The notes beneath the pieces were generated by a model that did not search any database, was not told the DNA's origin, and worked only from the letters and a program-made list of their open reading frames with translations. Source: Brachyhypopomus gauderio (lineage: Eukaryota > Chordata > Actinopteri > Gymnotiformes > Hypopomidae). From it: a DNA stretch of 64,000 nt. Below are positions 11,100 to 24,326 of this stretch, piece after piece (position 1 is the stretch's first letter; each line of letters begins with the position of its first letter). The translations under genes and the position numbers were made by a program. The DNA lies in contig NC_135220.1 of NCBI RefSeq assembly GCF_052324685.1, positions 24,098,823 through 24,162,822 on the forward strand, written 5' to 3'.

Positions 11100-11600
11100 T
11101 GTAGAAATACTGCGGTCAGTGGCTCTTTAAAGAGCGAAGGCTTTCTCTTTTAGCCAATGGCAATCAAGAGGAATCAGCTCTGTGTATTTATTGGGTAGAG
11201 GTAAAAGAGTCCTCCAATCATATCGCTGTACCCGCGGAACGCCGCGAGGGCTGTGATTGGCGGAGCCGCGCTCGTGCTCAGTCTGAGGGGGACCTGCCGT
11301 TCCTCCCCTCAGTCTAGCCTGGGCTGCACCGCGGCCCGAACGGGCGCCTGGCCCCGTGCCACAGATTAGGCTAAATCAGCCAACTCACTGATTAATTTAA
11401 CGTTAATTAGTCACCGAAGTGAAGCGTTTGTAGCGGGTTGCCGCCTGGCTCCTCGTGCGAGAGCAGTTTCACACAGAGGGTTTGTTTTAAACTACCAAGT
11501 TGGTCAATTAAAAAAAAAAAAAAAAAAAATCGGTTGCTTGCCGTAGAGGTCTGCTGTGAAACTTCGGGCGAACCGGGACGAACCGACCGAGGCTGTAACT
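11100..11600 (+). promoter_or_regulatory. GC-rich promoter and first exon of an unidentified + strand gene
   Basis: GC- and CpG-rich block (about 11220-11360) with an inverted CCAAT motif in tgattggcgg near 11255, then a noncoding first exon that reaches a donor GTGAGT at 11601 after ggctgtaact. No ATG frame of note. The stretch 11600-12944 would be intron 1. GC-rich sequence, CCAAT-type motif, donor, and the ATG exon downstream together argue for a real TSS. The gene is not identified. Confidence 0.55.
11510..11529. repeat. A-rich homopolymer in the first exon region
   Basis: About 20 As inside the proposed 5' untranslated exon. Likely length-variable. Confidence 0.9.
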
Positions 11601-11635
11601 GTGAGTCCACCTCCACATCACGTACGCGGCCGCTT

Positions 11636-11636
11636 C

Positions 11637-11672
<36 letters not shown>
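11636..11672. repeat. (CA)n microsatellite
   Basis: CA tract just inside the proposed intron 1 of the + strand gene. Confidence 0.95.
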
Positions 11673-11675
<3 letters not shown>

Positions 11676-12944
11676 AGCGTTAGCACAGCAGCTAGTTAGC
11701 TTCGTCCCCACTGTGTTACTAGGCAGCTAGCCAGCTCAGCTAACTAAATATTCCCTGGCCAAGTTCGGCTGTCCTGTGTGCGCCGCCGAGACCCAGGTCG
11801 TGGTTTGGTTCTTTATAGGTGCCGGGCGTGTCTGGTTTGGTAGTTATAAGTTGGCAGACATCACAGCCAACGCGGGCTAGTTAGGTCAACTGGTTGTGTA
11901 GCTGTGAGCGACAAGGCTCGCTAACTGGCTTAGCTGGTTCGTTAGCGCGTTAGTTGGTCGTTTTACCACAGCTGTACGTGAGTGTGGACAGGAAATGTGG
12001 TTAATTGCGGACGACCAAACCCCCCATTAATCAAGAGTGTGGCGGCGCTAGCGGTCGCTTCATGGGACCTAGTTAGCCTCGCTAGCTCGGTCATTCTTTG
12101 TTCGGCGAATCTTGCCTCAGAGAATAAAGTGGTGCTATTAAAACCGCAGTCGACGTGGTTTTGACACTACAGTAACTGAAAAGTCGTTCGGGGTTAAAAT
12201 GAGCTGCGCAAATGAGTAATTCGCGTGTAAAATAAGAAGCTTGGTTGCTGGCGAGGCTTAATGCAGACGGCCAAACGCGAGTTAGGATCAGCCGAAACGC
12301 CAGCCAGCCCACCTACACGGGGTGCGGAATCTGGTTCACACTTTGGCGTGATTTAAACGTCCAGTTCCTCTTAAGCGTTACAGCTTGCGGTTTGTACTTG
12401 AATCCTCCAAGGAGCCGAAGTGCAAAGTTATCCACCTAGACGTCCCAGTGTCTCTAAAAATGTGCCAGACAGCGTATTTTCACAAACGCGTGGTAGCCGA
12501 GACGAACACACAGTTCCTTTTGGACATGAATCAGAGTTCTGGATTCACACGGGAACACGAACTCTATTAAATGTAATAATGTTAATAGACTAACTACCAA
12601 TATCTTAAGACCACATCTAGGTTATAACGCATCTATTACAGCATTTTTACCCCGAGCTGACACGGGGCTTGTCTTGGTTTATTGATTTGCGAGGTTCTAG
12701 CAGCTGTTGGTTGCAAGGATCGCACCGTCCTAAATATAGGTAGCTACAAGGATAGATGAAGTCATGCATCCGGTCTACGACATGGCCATGTCCCTCTTGC
12801 AGGAGAGTTGTTGCAGTAGGACACTCGCACACGAATTCGTCACTGTCCCCCATCTTAAAATGCTCAATGCACACACCAAGGGCATGATCTATTTCAGTAA
12901 AAATACAAATATTTGACGAGACACTCGTCTCTTTTGTCCCGCAG

Positions 12945-12998
12945 TGTTTTCTCCTTTAATCCACTGCAGTACAAGAGCTATTTGTGCAGACAATCATG
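12945..12998 (+). CDS. 5' exon ending exactly at an initiator ATG, gene unidentified
   Basis: A strong acceptor (pyrimidine run then cccgcag) opens a 54-base exon that ends acaatcATG followed at once by donor GTAAGC. An intron directly after the start codon is seen in some small vertebrate genes, for example calmodulins. No phase-0 exon that continues it was recognised between 13.0 and 20.2 kb. In human, NREP lies on the 3' side of EPB41L4A, but I found no NREP-like exon and the strand would be reversed. Only the last three bases are coding. Confidence 0.5.
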
Positions 12999-13655
12999 GT
13001 AAGCCTTTTAATATTTTTCAATTTTCATATTTCTTAAATATGATGCCATATTAAAATATGTAGTAGTTAATGTTTTAATTAGGAGACTTGGATTTTTTCC
13101 CTGGTGTTTCTGTTCATTGAATTATTTTGATAGTCTTATCATTTAGCAAATTTGTTAATGGTCTCCTAAATGTTTCAGTTGTTTCTGTATACACATCCTG
13201 TTAGAATTGCTCTCATTTTGCCTAGTTCTCCTGCGGTACCAGGTAGCATCGGTCTTTGTGTCGGCGCTAGGGTCTGCCTCCTTGCTCAGCTGGAGCCGTC
13301 TCAATAGAGGCGTGTTTTCCAGAATTCGTCTGTGCTGCAGCAGGCTGAGGGTTCATCGGGTTTACGTGCGCTCACAGTGGCGGGTTGAAATGGGGAGTGC
13401 TGTGGGGGGGAGTGGGAGGGGAGAATGTGACCTCATTTGACTGGACTTTGGAGGTGCTCCAAGCTGCAGTCAGGGAAGTGGAATAGAAGGGATTTGAACA
13501 GGTGCCCAGCCACACTATTGTGACCATGTGGGCTCGCTTTAGACTCGAACGTGTTTTTGCATTGTTATTTCTTGGTCTTTTGTGGGGAGGACTTCTAAAC
13601 CCTGCCTGTTCCACTGGGTTGCTCAGGAATGCCACGCTGTGCGTAGTGCAGGACC

Positions 13656-14025
13656 TTTAGAGTGCTGCTCTCTTGGATCTGGTTTTAGAGTGCTGCTCTC
13701 TTGGATCTGGTTTTAGAGTGCTGCTCTCTTGGATCTGGTTTTAGAGTGCTGCTCTCTTGGATCTGGTTTTAGAGTGCTGCTCTCTTGGATCTGGTTTTAG
13801 AGTGCTGCTCTCTTGGATCTGGTTTTAGAGTGCTGCTCTCTTGGATCTGGTTTTAGAGTGCTGCTCTCTTGGATCTGGTTTTAGAGTGCTGCTCTCTTGG
13901 ATCTGGTTTTAGAGTGCTGCTCTCTTGGATCTGGTTTTAGAGTGCTGCTCTCTTGGATCTGGTTTTAGAGTGCTGCTCTCTTGGATCTGGTTTTAGAGTG
14001 CTGCTCTCTTGGATCTGGTTTTAGA
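13656..14025. repeat. 28-bp minisatellite, 13 tandem copies
   Basis: The unit ttttagagtgctgctctctt plus ggatctgg repeats head to tail 13 times (363 bases) with essentially no differences between copies, apart from the first copy lacking one T, followed by a partial unit. A diverged relic (atactgctctctgggatctg) lies about 110 bases downstream at about 14128-14153. Not coding in any frame through its flanks. Confidence 0.97.
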
Positions 14026-17000
14026 ATCCCCTTTGGAGTATTTGGGGTTTAAATGGGACCTTGAGTATTCGATTTCGTTCCACTTCATGCACCACATGTG
14101 AAGCGAATGACAATAAAGCACCCTTGAGAATACTGCTCTCTGGGATCTGGTTTTGATGACCATGATTTGATTCCTTAAATAATGGATCAAATTATAATTG
14201 TGTTCATTCTAATTGGGCATTTTTATACATAGTCAAAGAAGAGGCAAGGGCAGGTATTTCTGAGTTAGGTCATTAGCAACCTTTTTGGACATAAGAACTT
14301 GTGAAGGAATATGAAGTGATTGCTAATGCTGCTTTCCAGTTCTTCTTCCTTCCAGGGCTATAACCTGGCCTGCTGTTGACAACTCTTTCTTGGTACACTC
14401 ATTCACATGGTGCTGCTGTTTGCCTTAAAGGTTTGTGCTTCAAAAACTGACTAACGGGAGCAATGGAGGATCCCATGAGGTACGTTCCAGCCTCCTGAAT
14501 GCTGCACAAAGTGCCGGGAAGTGCATGAAATCAAGTTCAAACAGCCATTATGTTGGTCAAAGGGCCGCAGAGACCATTGGCTCATTCCTTCTTATCTCTC
14601 TCAGGGTTGGCCGCTGGGTCCCTGTGCTGGCCTGGATGCAGAAATGCTGCTGTGAAAATTCAGCATTCCTTCCGCCTGATGTGGGATAGATGTTGTCTCT
14701 ACATTAACAGTAATTGGGTGGGGCGGGATGGGGAGGGGGGATGACCCCCCCCCTCCCTCCCAACCCCCATTTTTTTGTTTTCTAAATTGTGTACATCCTT
14801 ATTTTTTATGGTATGTGGTAAAGATGAATTCTGACTCCGGGGCTGATTTTTCCCCCCACCCCGTGTGTGTGATTTAATACTATGTTAGAAGCGCTTGGGA
14901 CTCTAAGCCTTGTTGATATGCTCAAGTCTTTTGGAGGAGACGGAGAAACGCCAAATGACACAAAGCACCTCGCGACAGGCATGACAGATTGGAGCTGTAA
15001 AAGACCCACACGTCTGTGTTGTTTACGACCTCCATGGGCAGCCCGCACCCCCCTCACAGGGGCGGGACAAAGCCTGCAGCAGCATGTCACCCACTTGACC
15101 ACACCCCCAAATGCAGGATCCTTTTTATTTCTGTGTTTGTATCGTTCTGTAGCTCCATGATGGACCCGCCAAGGACCTTTCACTTTGGGGTCACACCTAC
15201 CGGTTTCTTCTCTTCCCTATTTGCAGTGTCATTGCTATGGGCAAATATGTCCATAAGCCAAATACACTTTCTTGTTCCAGCTCACAAATCCCTCTCTCCT
15301 AAATTCTGCCACACTGGTTTCATTGAGTTAGTTGGTCCCTGTTACACTGGTTACACTGTTCCTGTTACTGTTACACTGGTTCTCCCTCAGTTTCAGATGA
15401 AACTCTGCCTCCACTCTACAGCAACTGATCTGTCTCCACACATCTAAACTGCTCAAACAAAACCTACAATCTCACACTCTACAGTATTTACTAAGGCTAA
15501 GAGTCCCTAATTCCCATGCAGTTAATAGAACCTTCTATATTGCATAGGGTTTTATTATTTTTTTGTTTAGTTTATTTTTAACCTTGTTTAAAGGTTTTTT
15601 AGCTTCTTAAAATGTTCTTTTGCTCTGCCAGTATATTAAAGTGTAATCATGTGCATTGTGATTATAGAAGTAGCTGTAGAAAACGCATCGTTTCCTTGTG
15701 GTAAGTGATTGAGATGCTGCCACGGATCTGAGACACTGATGAATGGTGCTATTTTGGACTGTAATCTGCTCCTTGGTAAGGTAGCTAAGATGGATTTTAT
15801 TTCATATTTTAACGTTCAAAGAAGGTGTTGGTTCTTCGTTGTATGGTTGTCGTAACTCGGTCTGGATTTGACTTTTTTCCCCCCTCCTGTTGTTTCTCTG
15901 CGGCTTTCACATTGGATTTCAAAGGATGGACGTTACAACTAAAACAATCGACAAAACGTGAACGGTTTTCTTTGAGGAGACAATCTCTTGCAATCTTATG
16001 ACCGGAAAGAGAGCGGGAGCAATCACAAAACTGCAATTAAACAGTGTTTTCCCTTTAAGATTGATGGGTAGTGTGAAGGGACAGCGGCCCTTCCTGGCAC
16101 TAGTCATTTTGGCAATAGCAACAAAGCAAACCATCTGTGAGCTCTTCCTCTTTGATATAATAGTGTCAAAGATCTGCGTCTAGGAGTGTATTTCACATGG
16201 TTTAGTGATTACTTTATTCAAATACACAGGAAGTCAGAACAGATATCGCTGCATAATGTAGACGTTGCTATTTTAATATTGTTTGCACAGTTGAAACTGA
16301 AGGGGGCGCTTTGGAGGTCGGGTGGAGCTGGGCTCTTTTAAGGCAACCGCTCTCTTCCTTGAGGCGTATGAATACTAAATGTGTGTTGTCTGCCCGAGGG
16401 TCATTCCACAAAGCAGGATTTGTCCATCAACTGCGTAGCTTGGTCACCCAGATACGATTGACCTACGGGTGACCGGCTACTGGAGAAATCTTGCTTTTTG
16501 CAGTGAATCCCCACGCAATGGCTGCTCCAGGGTTACTAATCTGGCTGCATATTCTACCAGCTGGTAATTATTGGATGCTTCTGGGCTTCTGTGTGGCCTG
16601 GCGAATGAGATCCCAGCGCTCAGTAGCCAAAATCTGATCATGCTTTCTTTTTTTTTTCTGGGCTAAAAATGTAGCACTGATATGATAGTTTCACCTTTTT
16701 AATCAATGGTTTTATGGAGGAGTCGTTGCTTGTTTTGAGAATAGAAACCAAAACAGCTTTCTATTTATTCGTTCGGGTAATTGAGTTCAGTAGCAAAGTA
16801 GTTATTATTATTATTACTCAGTATTTGCAGTTTTGTCTTTGCTTCCAGTTAACATGTCATTTTAACAATCCTAATTCAATGACCAACTTGAAAGCCCACG
16901 TCAGTTTCTTTGTCTTCCGTTTTTCCACTGTAGTGGGGACCTTCCCAGTCTAGTCCTTCTAGTGCTGCTGGCGTACCAACAGCATGCTTTCTGCTTCCCG

Positions 17001-20000
17001 CGTTTTTTGTTTTTGTTAAATGTTTTATTTCCATCTTGAAGCTAATTCTGTTTGTGTTTTTCATGTAGATCAGGTATACCAGCTGTCTTGTAAATAGCAA
17101 GTAGCTTAGGCAGAGTCTGCTATAGTATGTCAATACTACGTGATAACTATTGGTGTAAAAAAAAACAAAAGAAATAAAAGGTCAGCTTGTGGTTGATAAT
17201 GCACTATGTATTGTATAAGTAATTTTGGCAATTTAAGCAGTAGTTAAATAAATATGCAAGCTCTCGATTTATTTGTTGTCTTCGGTGATTTATTAGCCAC
17301 ACTATAAGTTTCAGATGTGAGGGAAATGAGAACTTTACCACCTAACTAAACCCAGTCTTAAATCATGTTATATAATATACAAATTATGCTCTGTCATATG
17401 GAAACCTGCAGGCCTGTGGGGTTTGGTGGAAAATGAAGGCTGTAATTATTTATTGGCCTCATTAGACAAACCCCTCTGTGGTGAAAATGCTGGAACAGAG
17501 ACCTTTCATATCTGCAGTCACATGGAAACTGCAACCAAGGAAATTCCAGGTTTGGGAATGCCTCTCCGAACTCTGGCCACTCAGGCCTGGAACTCTGTAG
17601 TCTAAATGGTTCTTCAGGAAACCCCAGTCCTGGCATTTTTCCACAAGATTCTAAATGTACGTTTGGAAATTCCAGTATTCATAAATGCTTAAAGTTTCCT
17701 TCATAAACAACTGTTTATTAATTTTATTTAGGTGTTTAAGGGGCTGCGACTGATCCTTGTGTTCAGACTGTAGGCCCAACATCTGCCATTAGAGTAAATC
17801 TAAAGGTTTGAATACGAGATGTAGCGTGATCTATACAGTTTTTTTCAAACTTCGTTAGCTTCTGCCTGACTCCCAGATATATGGAGCCTGGCTAGTCTTA
17901 CCCAACCTTCTATTTAATCTCTTCACTTCAATAAAAAGATATGTCATTCACAATGCATTACCAGATGGGTGTTCAGGTTTACATAACATTACTGCCTTTA
18001 ACCAATGATATGAGGTGTCTCTCATTTAATGAACTATGTTGAGTTGTAGCAGTAGAGGCCTTTATTAAATAATGCCAAGGTCCCAAAGTGTGTATGATTA
18101 ATTGATTCTCAATTCAGATCAATGAGAAAAGTTCAAGAAGGTTAATTTGCTGGCCAGTTTTGATCATATGGCCAAGGGTCTAATGCTCTAGGTCCCCCTT
18201 TCCCATTTACAACTACTGTCCTACATACTTCATACTTGTTAAACACCCATTCTATCTGACTAGAATGATCAAGAGCTGGAAAACAGTTTATTAAATTGAG
18301 CAGGTATGCTGCAGTAGAGTTGACACTTAATTCTGGACAACATTAGACGTCTAGGAGCAGGATTGGTCAGCCTTAGTTTGCAGGCAAGGTTCTTAAAACA
18401 ATCCTACGGGACCCTGTTGTGTTCAAGGTTTGTCCTACAATCCTGATCTTAAAGCGGTTCTTATGGTGTCTTCGCTCAGTATCTTAACATCACTCCTGGA
18501 GTTCCCAAAAGCTGTTGATTCTCCTGCTATAGCACACCTGATCAGTGAAAAGAACTCTTAATGGTTTTAAAATTAGTTAGTAATTCGGGGAAGGGATGTC
18601 ATTTAACCTTAAATTGTCTCCAGAACTGTGAGGAACTCTGTGATATAGCTAGTTGTAGAACAACATATAACCAATGAGCGTTCTGTCCACTAATGTGATC
18701 TGAAGTCTTCACACAGGAAGGGGATGGTATCCTGTTTACATGATCCTGTGTGTTTAAGGCTGCTGTCCTCACAAGCCCATAGCATACTTTCAGGTCAGCA
18801 TACACAGATAAAATTGTTTGCATTCCTGTATGAATTTACTTTCAAAAAATGGAATGCCAGATTAAAGTGGGTGCACGTTATCATAAAACTGCATGAACTG
18901 ATTGAGTTTAAATGGCTGACACTAGTTCATTATGAGAAAGGAACACTTCATGCACTTCAGAGTGTGCAGAAGCAAGTGCAACATTTTCTATTCTTCAAAA
19001 TTTGAAGCTTGATTGTAAGGAGAAAAGGGAAAGACCAATGGGCCTTTACTCAGTCATGCAACATCACCAGCTATATGGGGTGTGTGTGTAAGGAGTCCAG
19101 CCCAACACCAAAAACGAAGTTTGAATCTCTGCACTGTGTCCTGCACCCCCTCCAAACTGTTTGAGGTGAGTGAGTGCATTTGGCATTCTTTTCATGACCT
19201 GCCATGACACATGCGCACACAACTGTGATGCATCTGTAGCTTTGCTGCAGATTCCAGTCAGTTCAGCATGCTAGAAACAGCCGGTGGCGGTGAGTGAGGG
19301 GGGGGGGGAGTAAATGAACACATCTGGCAACGTTGCACCGCAGGCCGTCATTTAAGACGACACGCCTCCATTTCCACCTCGAGGACAGACTCTTATGTGC
19401 TTTTCCAGACCAAACATGTTCTTTCTGTAGACTAAACTTAAGGATCTTGTGCATGCGGTAGATCAAGTTGAAGTCAGGACACGTGTTGTACTAAAGTAAA
19501 CATCAAGCCAGCGGCCTTACCCAAACAAGTCTTTGTTGCCCCACAATGAGTATTAGTCCTGTGAGTGAGCAGTTAACACACCAAGTGGTGAGGCTGAGAT
19601 TAAGGCACTTGGTAATTCATGGAAATGTAGGTTCTTTTGTTCATTGTGTTCAACAGTATGAAACTTTGGACCCATTATGTCTAAGCACAAGTTATTAGCT
19701 TTTAGACTACATATCTGTAGTCTTATGCGATGACAATAGTGTCTGTTTATACAGGTTGAGGTTTTTGTAGCTTTTATGAATGTTTGAATTTCAGATTAAT
19801 GTATAGTAAAACCTTCCATTTTAGGCTGTTATCCAGACCTCATATTTAGGATCTGTACAGCTTATGAAGTAAGAGCTTAGGTAAAATTCATCCTTCAATT
19901 ATACAAATTCCTATACAGATAGACTAGTGTTTTACAGATAGCCTGGTGTTTTACCTAACAAAATTCACTTGCTGCTATAGCTATCAAGTTAATATGACTG

Positions 20001-20200
20001 GCCCTGTTTTAAAGACTGGGTTTCCATTAAGAGATGTTTAGATATCTTCTCCACTTGTGAGCGGTCTCTTAAGGCTATTGAATAAATCAGCAATTGCTAA
20101 GAGCACTTGGAACAAAGAGAATGAGAGGGTAAATTTGTCAGCTTTTAAATTTGATTTTAACGTCAGCTGGTTCGTTGGCGCCCTCTACTGGTGGTATTCA
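14000..20200. other. Non-coding stretch between the unidentified 5' exons and epb41l4a
   Basis: Open frames up to about 140 codons occur (for example 15016-15447) but show no known domains, no supporting splice structure and skewed composition. Contains G/C homopolymers near 14716-14770 and 19299-19311. Candidate poly(A) hexamers occur near 17175 and 17930, so the unidentified + strand gene may end here, but I found no matching coding exon. Confidence 0.4.
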
Positions 20201-20260
20201 ATGCAGCACTGATTCACAGAGGTGTCACGGAAAAACCCAGTGTTTAGACTGACAGGAATT

Positions 20261-20266
20261 TTTATT
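20261..20266 (-). terminator. epb41l4a: epb41l4a poly(A) signal
   Basis: AATAAA on the minus strand about 630 bases after the epb41l4a stop codon. The best-placed hexamer, so the 3' untranslated region probably spans about 20893 down to about 20240. Confidence 0.6.
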
Positions 20267-20439
20267 GACCATAAATGAGACTTCGGCTCAGCAACAGTAA
20301 ACCATGTTCAGTGATTTTCCTAAAGAGCAGAAAACGACAAGTCTGTAACAGTGCAAAAAAAAGAGAAAAACAATACAAAAAATACAGCAGCAAAATTTCC
20401 TACAGCAGAGAGAAGTAATTTCTAATATTTGAGGACACG

Positions 20440-20475
20440 AAAGTCATTTACATTTTACGGCATTTAGTCATAGTA
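20440..20475. repeat. Short repeat relic in epb41l4a 3' untranslated region
   Basis: gtcatttacattttacggca then tttagtcata resembles the start of the tttacatttacagcattt family also seen at 7355. Confidence 0.4.
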
Positions 20476-20893
20476 CAAGTTCTTTTCCATGATAATATCC
20501 ATGTGTGATGTAATGAGTTGAAATATTTAATACTGTATGAAGCTGATTTTGAAGTCATTGCTGTGGTGTCTGACGCAGCTGTAACACCTCCAAGATTGTG
20601 CTGTGTCTGCTATACAAATGATCAATTATCCTTCATTTGATTGTCAGAATGTATATGGATTTAAAAATATGTCGCTTGGTAATGATCCAATTAGTCACAC
20701 TGATAAGACCCCTATACCCCTTTTCTGCATTCAAGATAACATAATGCTTAGACTTGTGGCATGAACGTAGATATCTTGAAGTTCTTTAGAAAGGAAAGGA
20801 GCTCCAAATTTGGAGAGCCTTAATCTAAAAGTCTTCAATACGTCCACGTCTCAGTATACACTTCTATTCAACCCCTTGCTCTGGTTAAGGCAG

Positions 20894-21004
20894 CTATGTT
20901 TCGTTCCTGGTCCGATGGCCTCGTGTTGTCTTCAGTTCCTTTCCGCTGCCCTTTGTCTCCTGTCCAGAGCTTTCTGATAGGTCATCTTTGGTGCCATTCT
21001 TCTT
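20894..21004 (-). CDS. epb41l4a: epb41l4a last coding exon and stop
   Basis: Residues 626-661, [20 protein letters not shown] to RTRNET, then TAG at 20896-20894. NG(S/T)KD and the final ET agree with human; the rest of this tail has diverged. The acceptor follows a clean pyrimidine tract. Confidence 0.93.
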   Translation of the reverse strand, partial: KKNGTKDDLSESSGQETKGSGKELKTTRGHRTRNET

Positions 21005-23432
21005 CTGCAGCGGGACAAAAAAAAGCAGACCGATCCAATTGGCTGTTTAAAATGTCTTGCGTCTCATCCCTTTGAGTGTCCGCCAGCTTGAACTCTCACA
21101 ATGCAAAATCATAGACTACTGCCTAATATTACAGAGTATCGGAGACATCAAGTTAAAACATCACACAAATCTACAATTATATGCTCATTTTACAATATAT
21201 ACAAAATGTACTGTAGTTTACACTCACTGGCCACATTATTAGGTACATCTTGCTAGTACCGGGCTGGACCCTCTTTTGCCTTCAGAATGGCCTTAATCCT
21301 ACATGGCATAGATTCAACAAGGTACTGGAAACATTCCTCAGAGAGTCTGGTCCATATTGACATGATGGCATCACACAGTTGCTGCAGATTTGTCGGCTGT
21401 GCATCCATGATGTGAATCTCCCGTTCCACCACATCCCAAAGGTGCTCTATTAGATTGAAATCTGGTGACTGTGGAGGCCATTTGAGTACAATGAACTCAT
21501 CAACATGTTCAAGAAGCCAGTCAGAGATGCTTCGCGCTTTATGACATGGTGCGTTATCCTGCTGGAAGTACCCATCTTCAGATGGCTACTTCCGTCATAA
21601 AGGGATGGACATGGTCAGCAAAAATACTCAGGTAGGCTTTGGCGTTGACACGATGCTCAATTGGTACTAATGGGCCCAAAGTGTGCCAGGAAAATATCCC
21701 CCACACAATTGCACCACCAGGATGCATCCATGCTTTCATGTTGTCGACGCAAAAATTCTGACCATACTATCTGAATGTCGTAGCAGAAATCGAGACTCAT
21801 CAGACCAGACAATATTTTTCCAATCTTCGCTTGTCCAATTTTGGTGAGCCTGTGTGAATTGTAGCCTCAGTTTCCTGTTCTTAGCTGACTGGAGTGGCAC
21901 CCAGTGTGGTCTTCTGCTGCTGTAGCCCATCCGCCTCAAGGTTCAACATGTTGTGCATTCAGAGATGCTCTTCTGCATACCTCGAGTTGTAATGACTGGT
22001 TATTTGAGTTACTGTTGCCGTTCTATCAGCTTGAACCAGTCTGCCCATTCTCCTCTGACCTCTGGCATCAATAAGGCATTTGTGCCCACAGAATTGCCAC
22101 ACACTAGATATTTTCTCTATTTCGGACCATTCTCTGTAAACCCTAGAGATGGTTATGAACGAAAATCCCAGTATATATGATGCTCATTTTGAACTGCAGC
22201 AGATCGTCTTGGCCATGTCTACATGCTTTAAATGTGTTGAGTTGCTGCCATGTGATTGGCTGATACGACATTTGCGGTAATGAGTAGTTGGACAGGTGTA
22301 CCTAATAAAGTGTCCGGTGAGTGTATTTTCCAATGTATTGCATTTTGAATTGGGAGTGTCACACCGGAAAGTTTTCACCAACAGTCTTAGTTCAGTGTTT
22401 CCCAGTTCTAGTACAATCTGACGCCTTTCCAGCTCAAACATTCAGGTCACTGGCCGGTTCCCCACACAGTCAGATGAAGAATCAAGTGAAACCGAGCAGG
22501 GACAATGTGAAACTGTGTATGGCAGTGCTCTGAGGAGCAGACGTGTGGGGGGTGGGGGGGTGACTGACCTGTGAGGTGGCAGTGCTGGACCCAGGGATGT
22601 CTGCAGTGCGAGTAACAGGAAGTGGGGGAACCAGATCAGTTTGAGCACTGCAGACAGAGCGAAGGTTTGTTCAAAGCACAAAAAGGAAACTCACCTCAGT
22701 ACAGCGACGTAGTATGATTAAGCCTCCTACAATACGGTTTGTCACCGGATCACATTGTTGCTTGTGAACGAGCGGGGGAGGGGGGAATTAGGCGAAACTG
22801 TGGCTGGACTTACTTGACCTCGGAGAGGACGGAGCGCTCCCCGTCAGAGCAGTGTGAGCGTCTGTACTGGCGGAAGCTTCTTGGAGAGTGAGAGTGCCGG
22901 ATGCGGATGGGGTCACCTTGGGTTCTGCAGTGAGATACGGCTTGGTTACTTGGGCACTCTGGGTCTTCCTTGAGGCTAAATGTAGTGCTCCTTGTGTGCC
23001 ACTGTTATGAGCATTGAAAGCTTCTGAAAGCCTGCTTTCAGACTATCATCCTGAATAATTTATTGTGCCTTATAAACACCTTTGTTGGTTGAAGATTACA
23101 GAAAGGGGGGAAGGCGACCCAGTGTAGCAATGGGGATGGACGTTTTAGGCAGGATATCTAATCATTTAGGTACTTATAATCTGGAGTAGATATAAGGAGC
23201 TTGGATTTTGAGGTGATGATATTGAATGAAGGTATATGAAGAAAAGCCTGCCAGATGCCTTCATGATGCTTGATTATTTCTCAAAGTAATGGGATTGGGA
23301 AAGAAAACTACCAGTCTAAAATGTAACTGGTGCTGAGAACAATCATGTTGTAGTAATTACAGCAATTACAACAGAATATTGAATGCTATATCCTGAAAAC
23401 TACATATTAAAACAACAAAGTAGGCCTATATC

Positions 23433-23479
<47 letters not shown>

Positions 23480-24242
23480 CACTTTATTGATCCCAGAGGG
23501 AAATAACTGAAAATGAGGAAATATCAGGAACCCAGACGGCTAGAATCATGATTTAGGTGACTTTTTGGATACTCTCAATACGACTCAACAATGCATTAAT
23601 GCATCAGAAAAGTTACTCCAAAGGCAGATTTTACCACACCTTGACATTGGTTCTGAAACTGAAACTACTATCCGTTACCCAACCCAAACCATTCCAATGT
23701 CTGCTTATCTCAGTTCGCATGAATGAGGCATCGGCGCGACGTGTCCACTCACTCCACTTTCTTATAAGGGATCTCCTTCAGCTGTTCAGCCGTGAGCCCG
23801 GAAGGATCCACAAGCTCTTTTCTGCATTACAAAAACCATTGCAGACATGGTGAGCAGCCCACAAAAGAAGGAATGGAGAGCGATCTAGACTACAGAGGTC
23901 ACAGATTTGTGTAGGCATAGCTTACTGAATATGCTTCCAGAGCTGCTCCTTGGCTTGCACGTCAGGACTTCTTCTACAAAGGAAACAGAGGTCAGGAAAC
24001 ACAGATAACGGCTCTCGGAAACATCTGCTCTGCTCAACAGCAGGTCCTGTGTGGGTAAATGCAGCTGATCACAGGTACTGACGATCTGGAGCGGTGGCGT
24101 GAGCGACGATGGCCAGCCTCGTTCGGGGTTTTCTCTTTCTGCCTGCGAAGCACCGCCTCCCATTGCGGTCCGGAGTCCACCATCTCGTTCTCTTGACGAG
24201 ACCTGCAGCAGGACCACAACATTTGTGGTCACTATATATATT

Positions 24243-24326
<84 letters not shown>

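Noticed and set aside
13207..13440. 77-codon frame after tttgcctag as a coding exon of the unidentified gene
   Set aside because: Composition suggests noncoding GC-rich DNA and it is not in phase with a start at 12996 from that acceptor.
13656..14025. CRISPR-like array
   Set aside because: Units are contiguous 28-mers without unique spacers in a eukaryotic genome; it is a minisatellite.
15016..15447. 143-codon open frame
   Set aside because: No domain, no splice context, and overlapped by an equally long frame on the other strand.
15674..15702. Exon-like segment between ttatag and GTAAGT near 15.67 kb as the continuation of the ATG exon at 12998
   Set aside because: In the required phase 0 it reads AAG then TAG, a stop.
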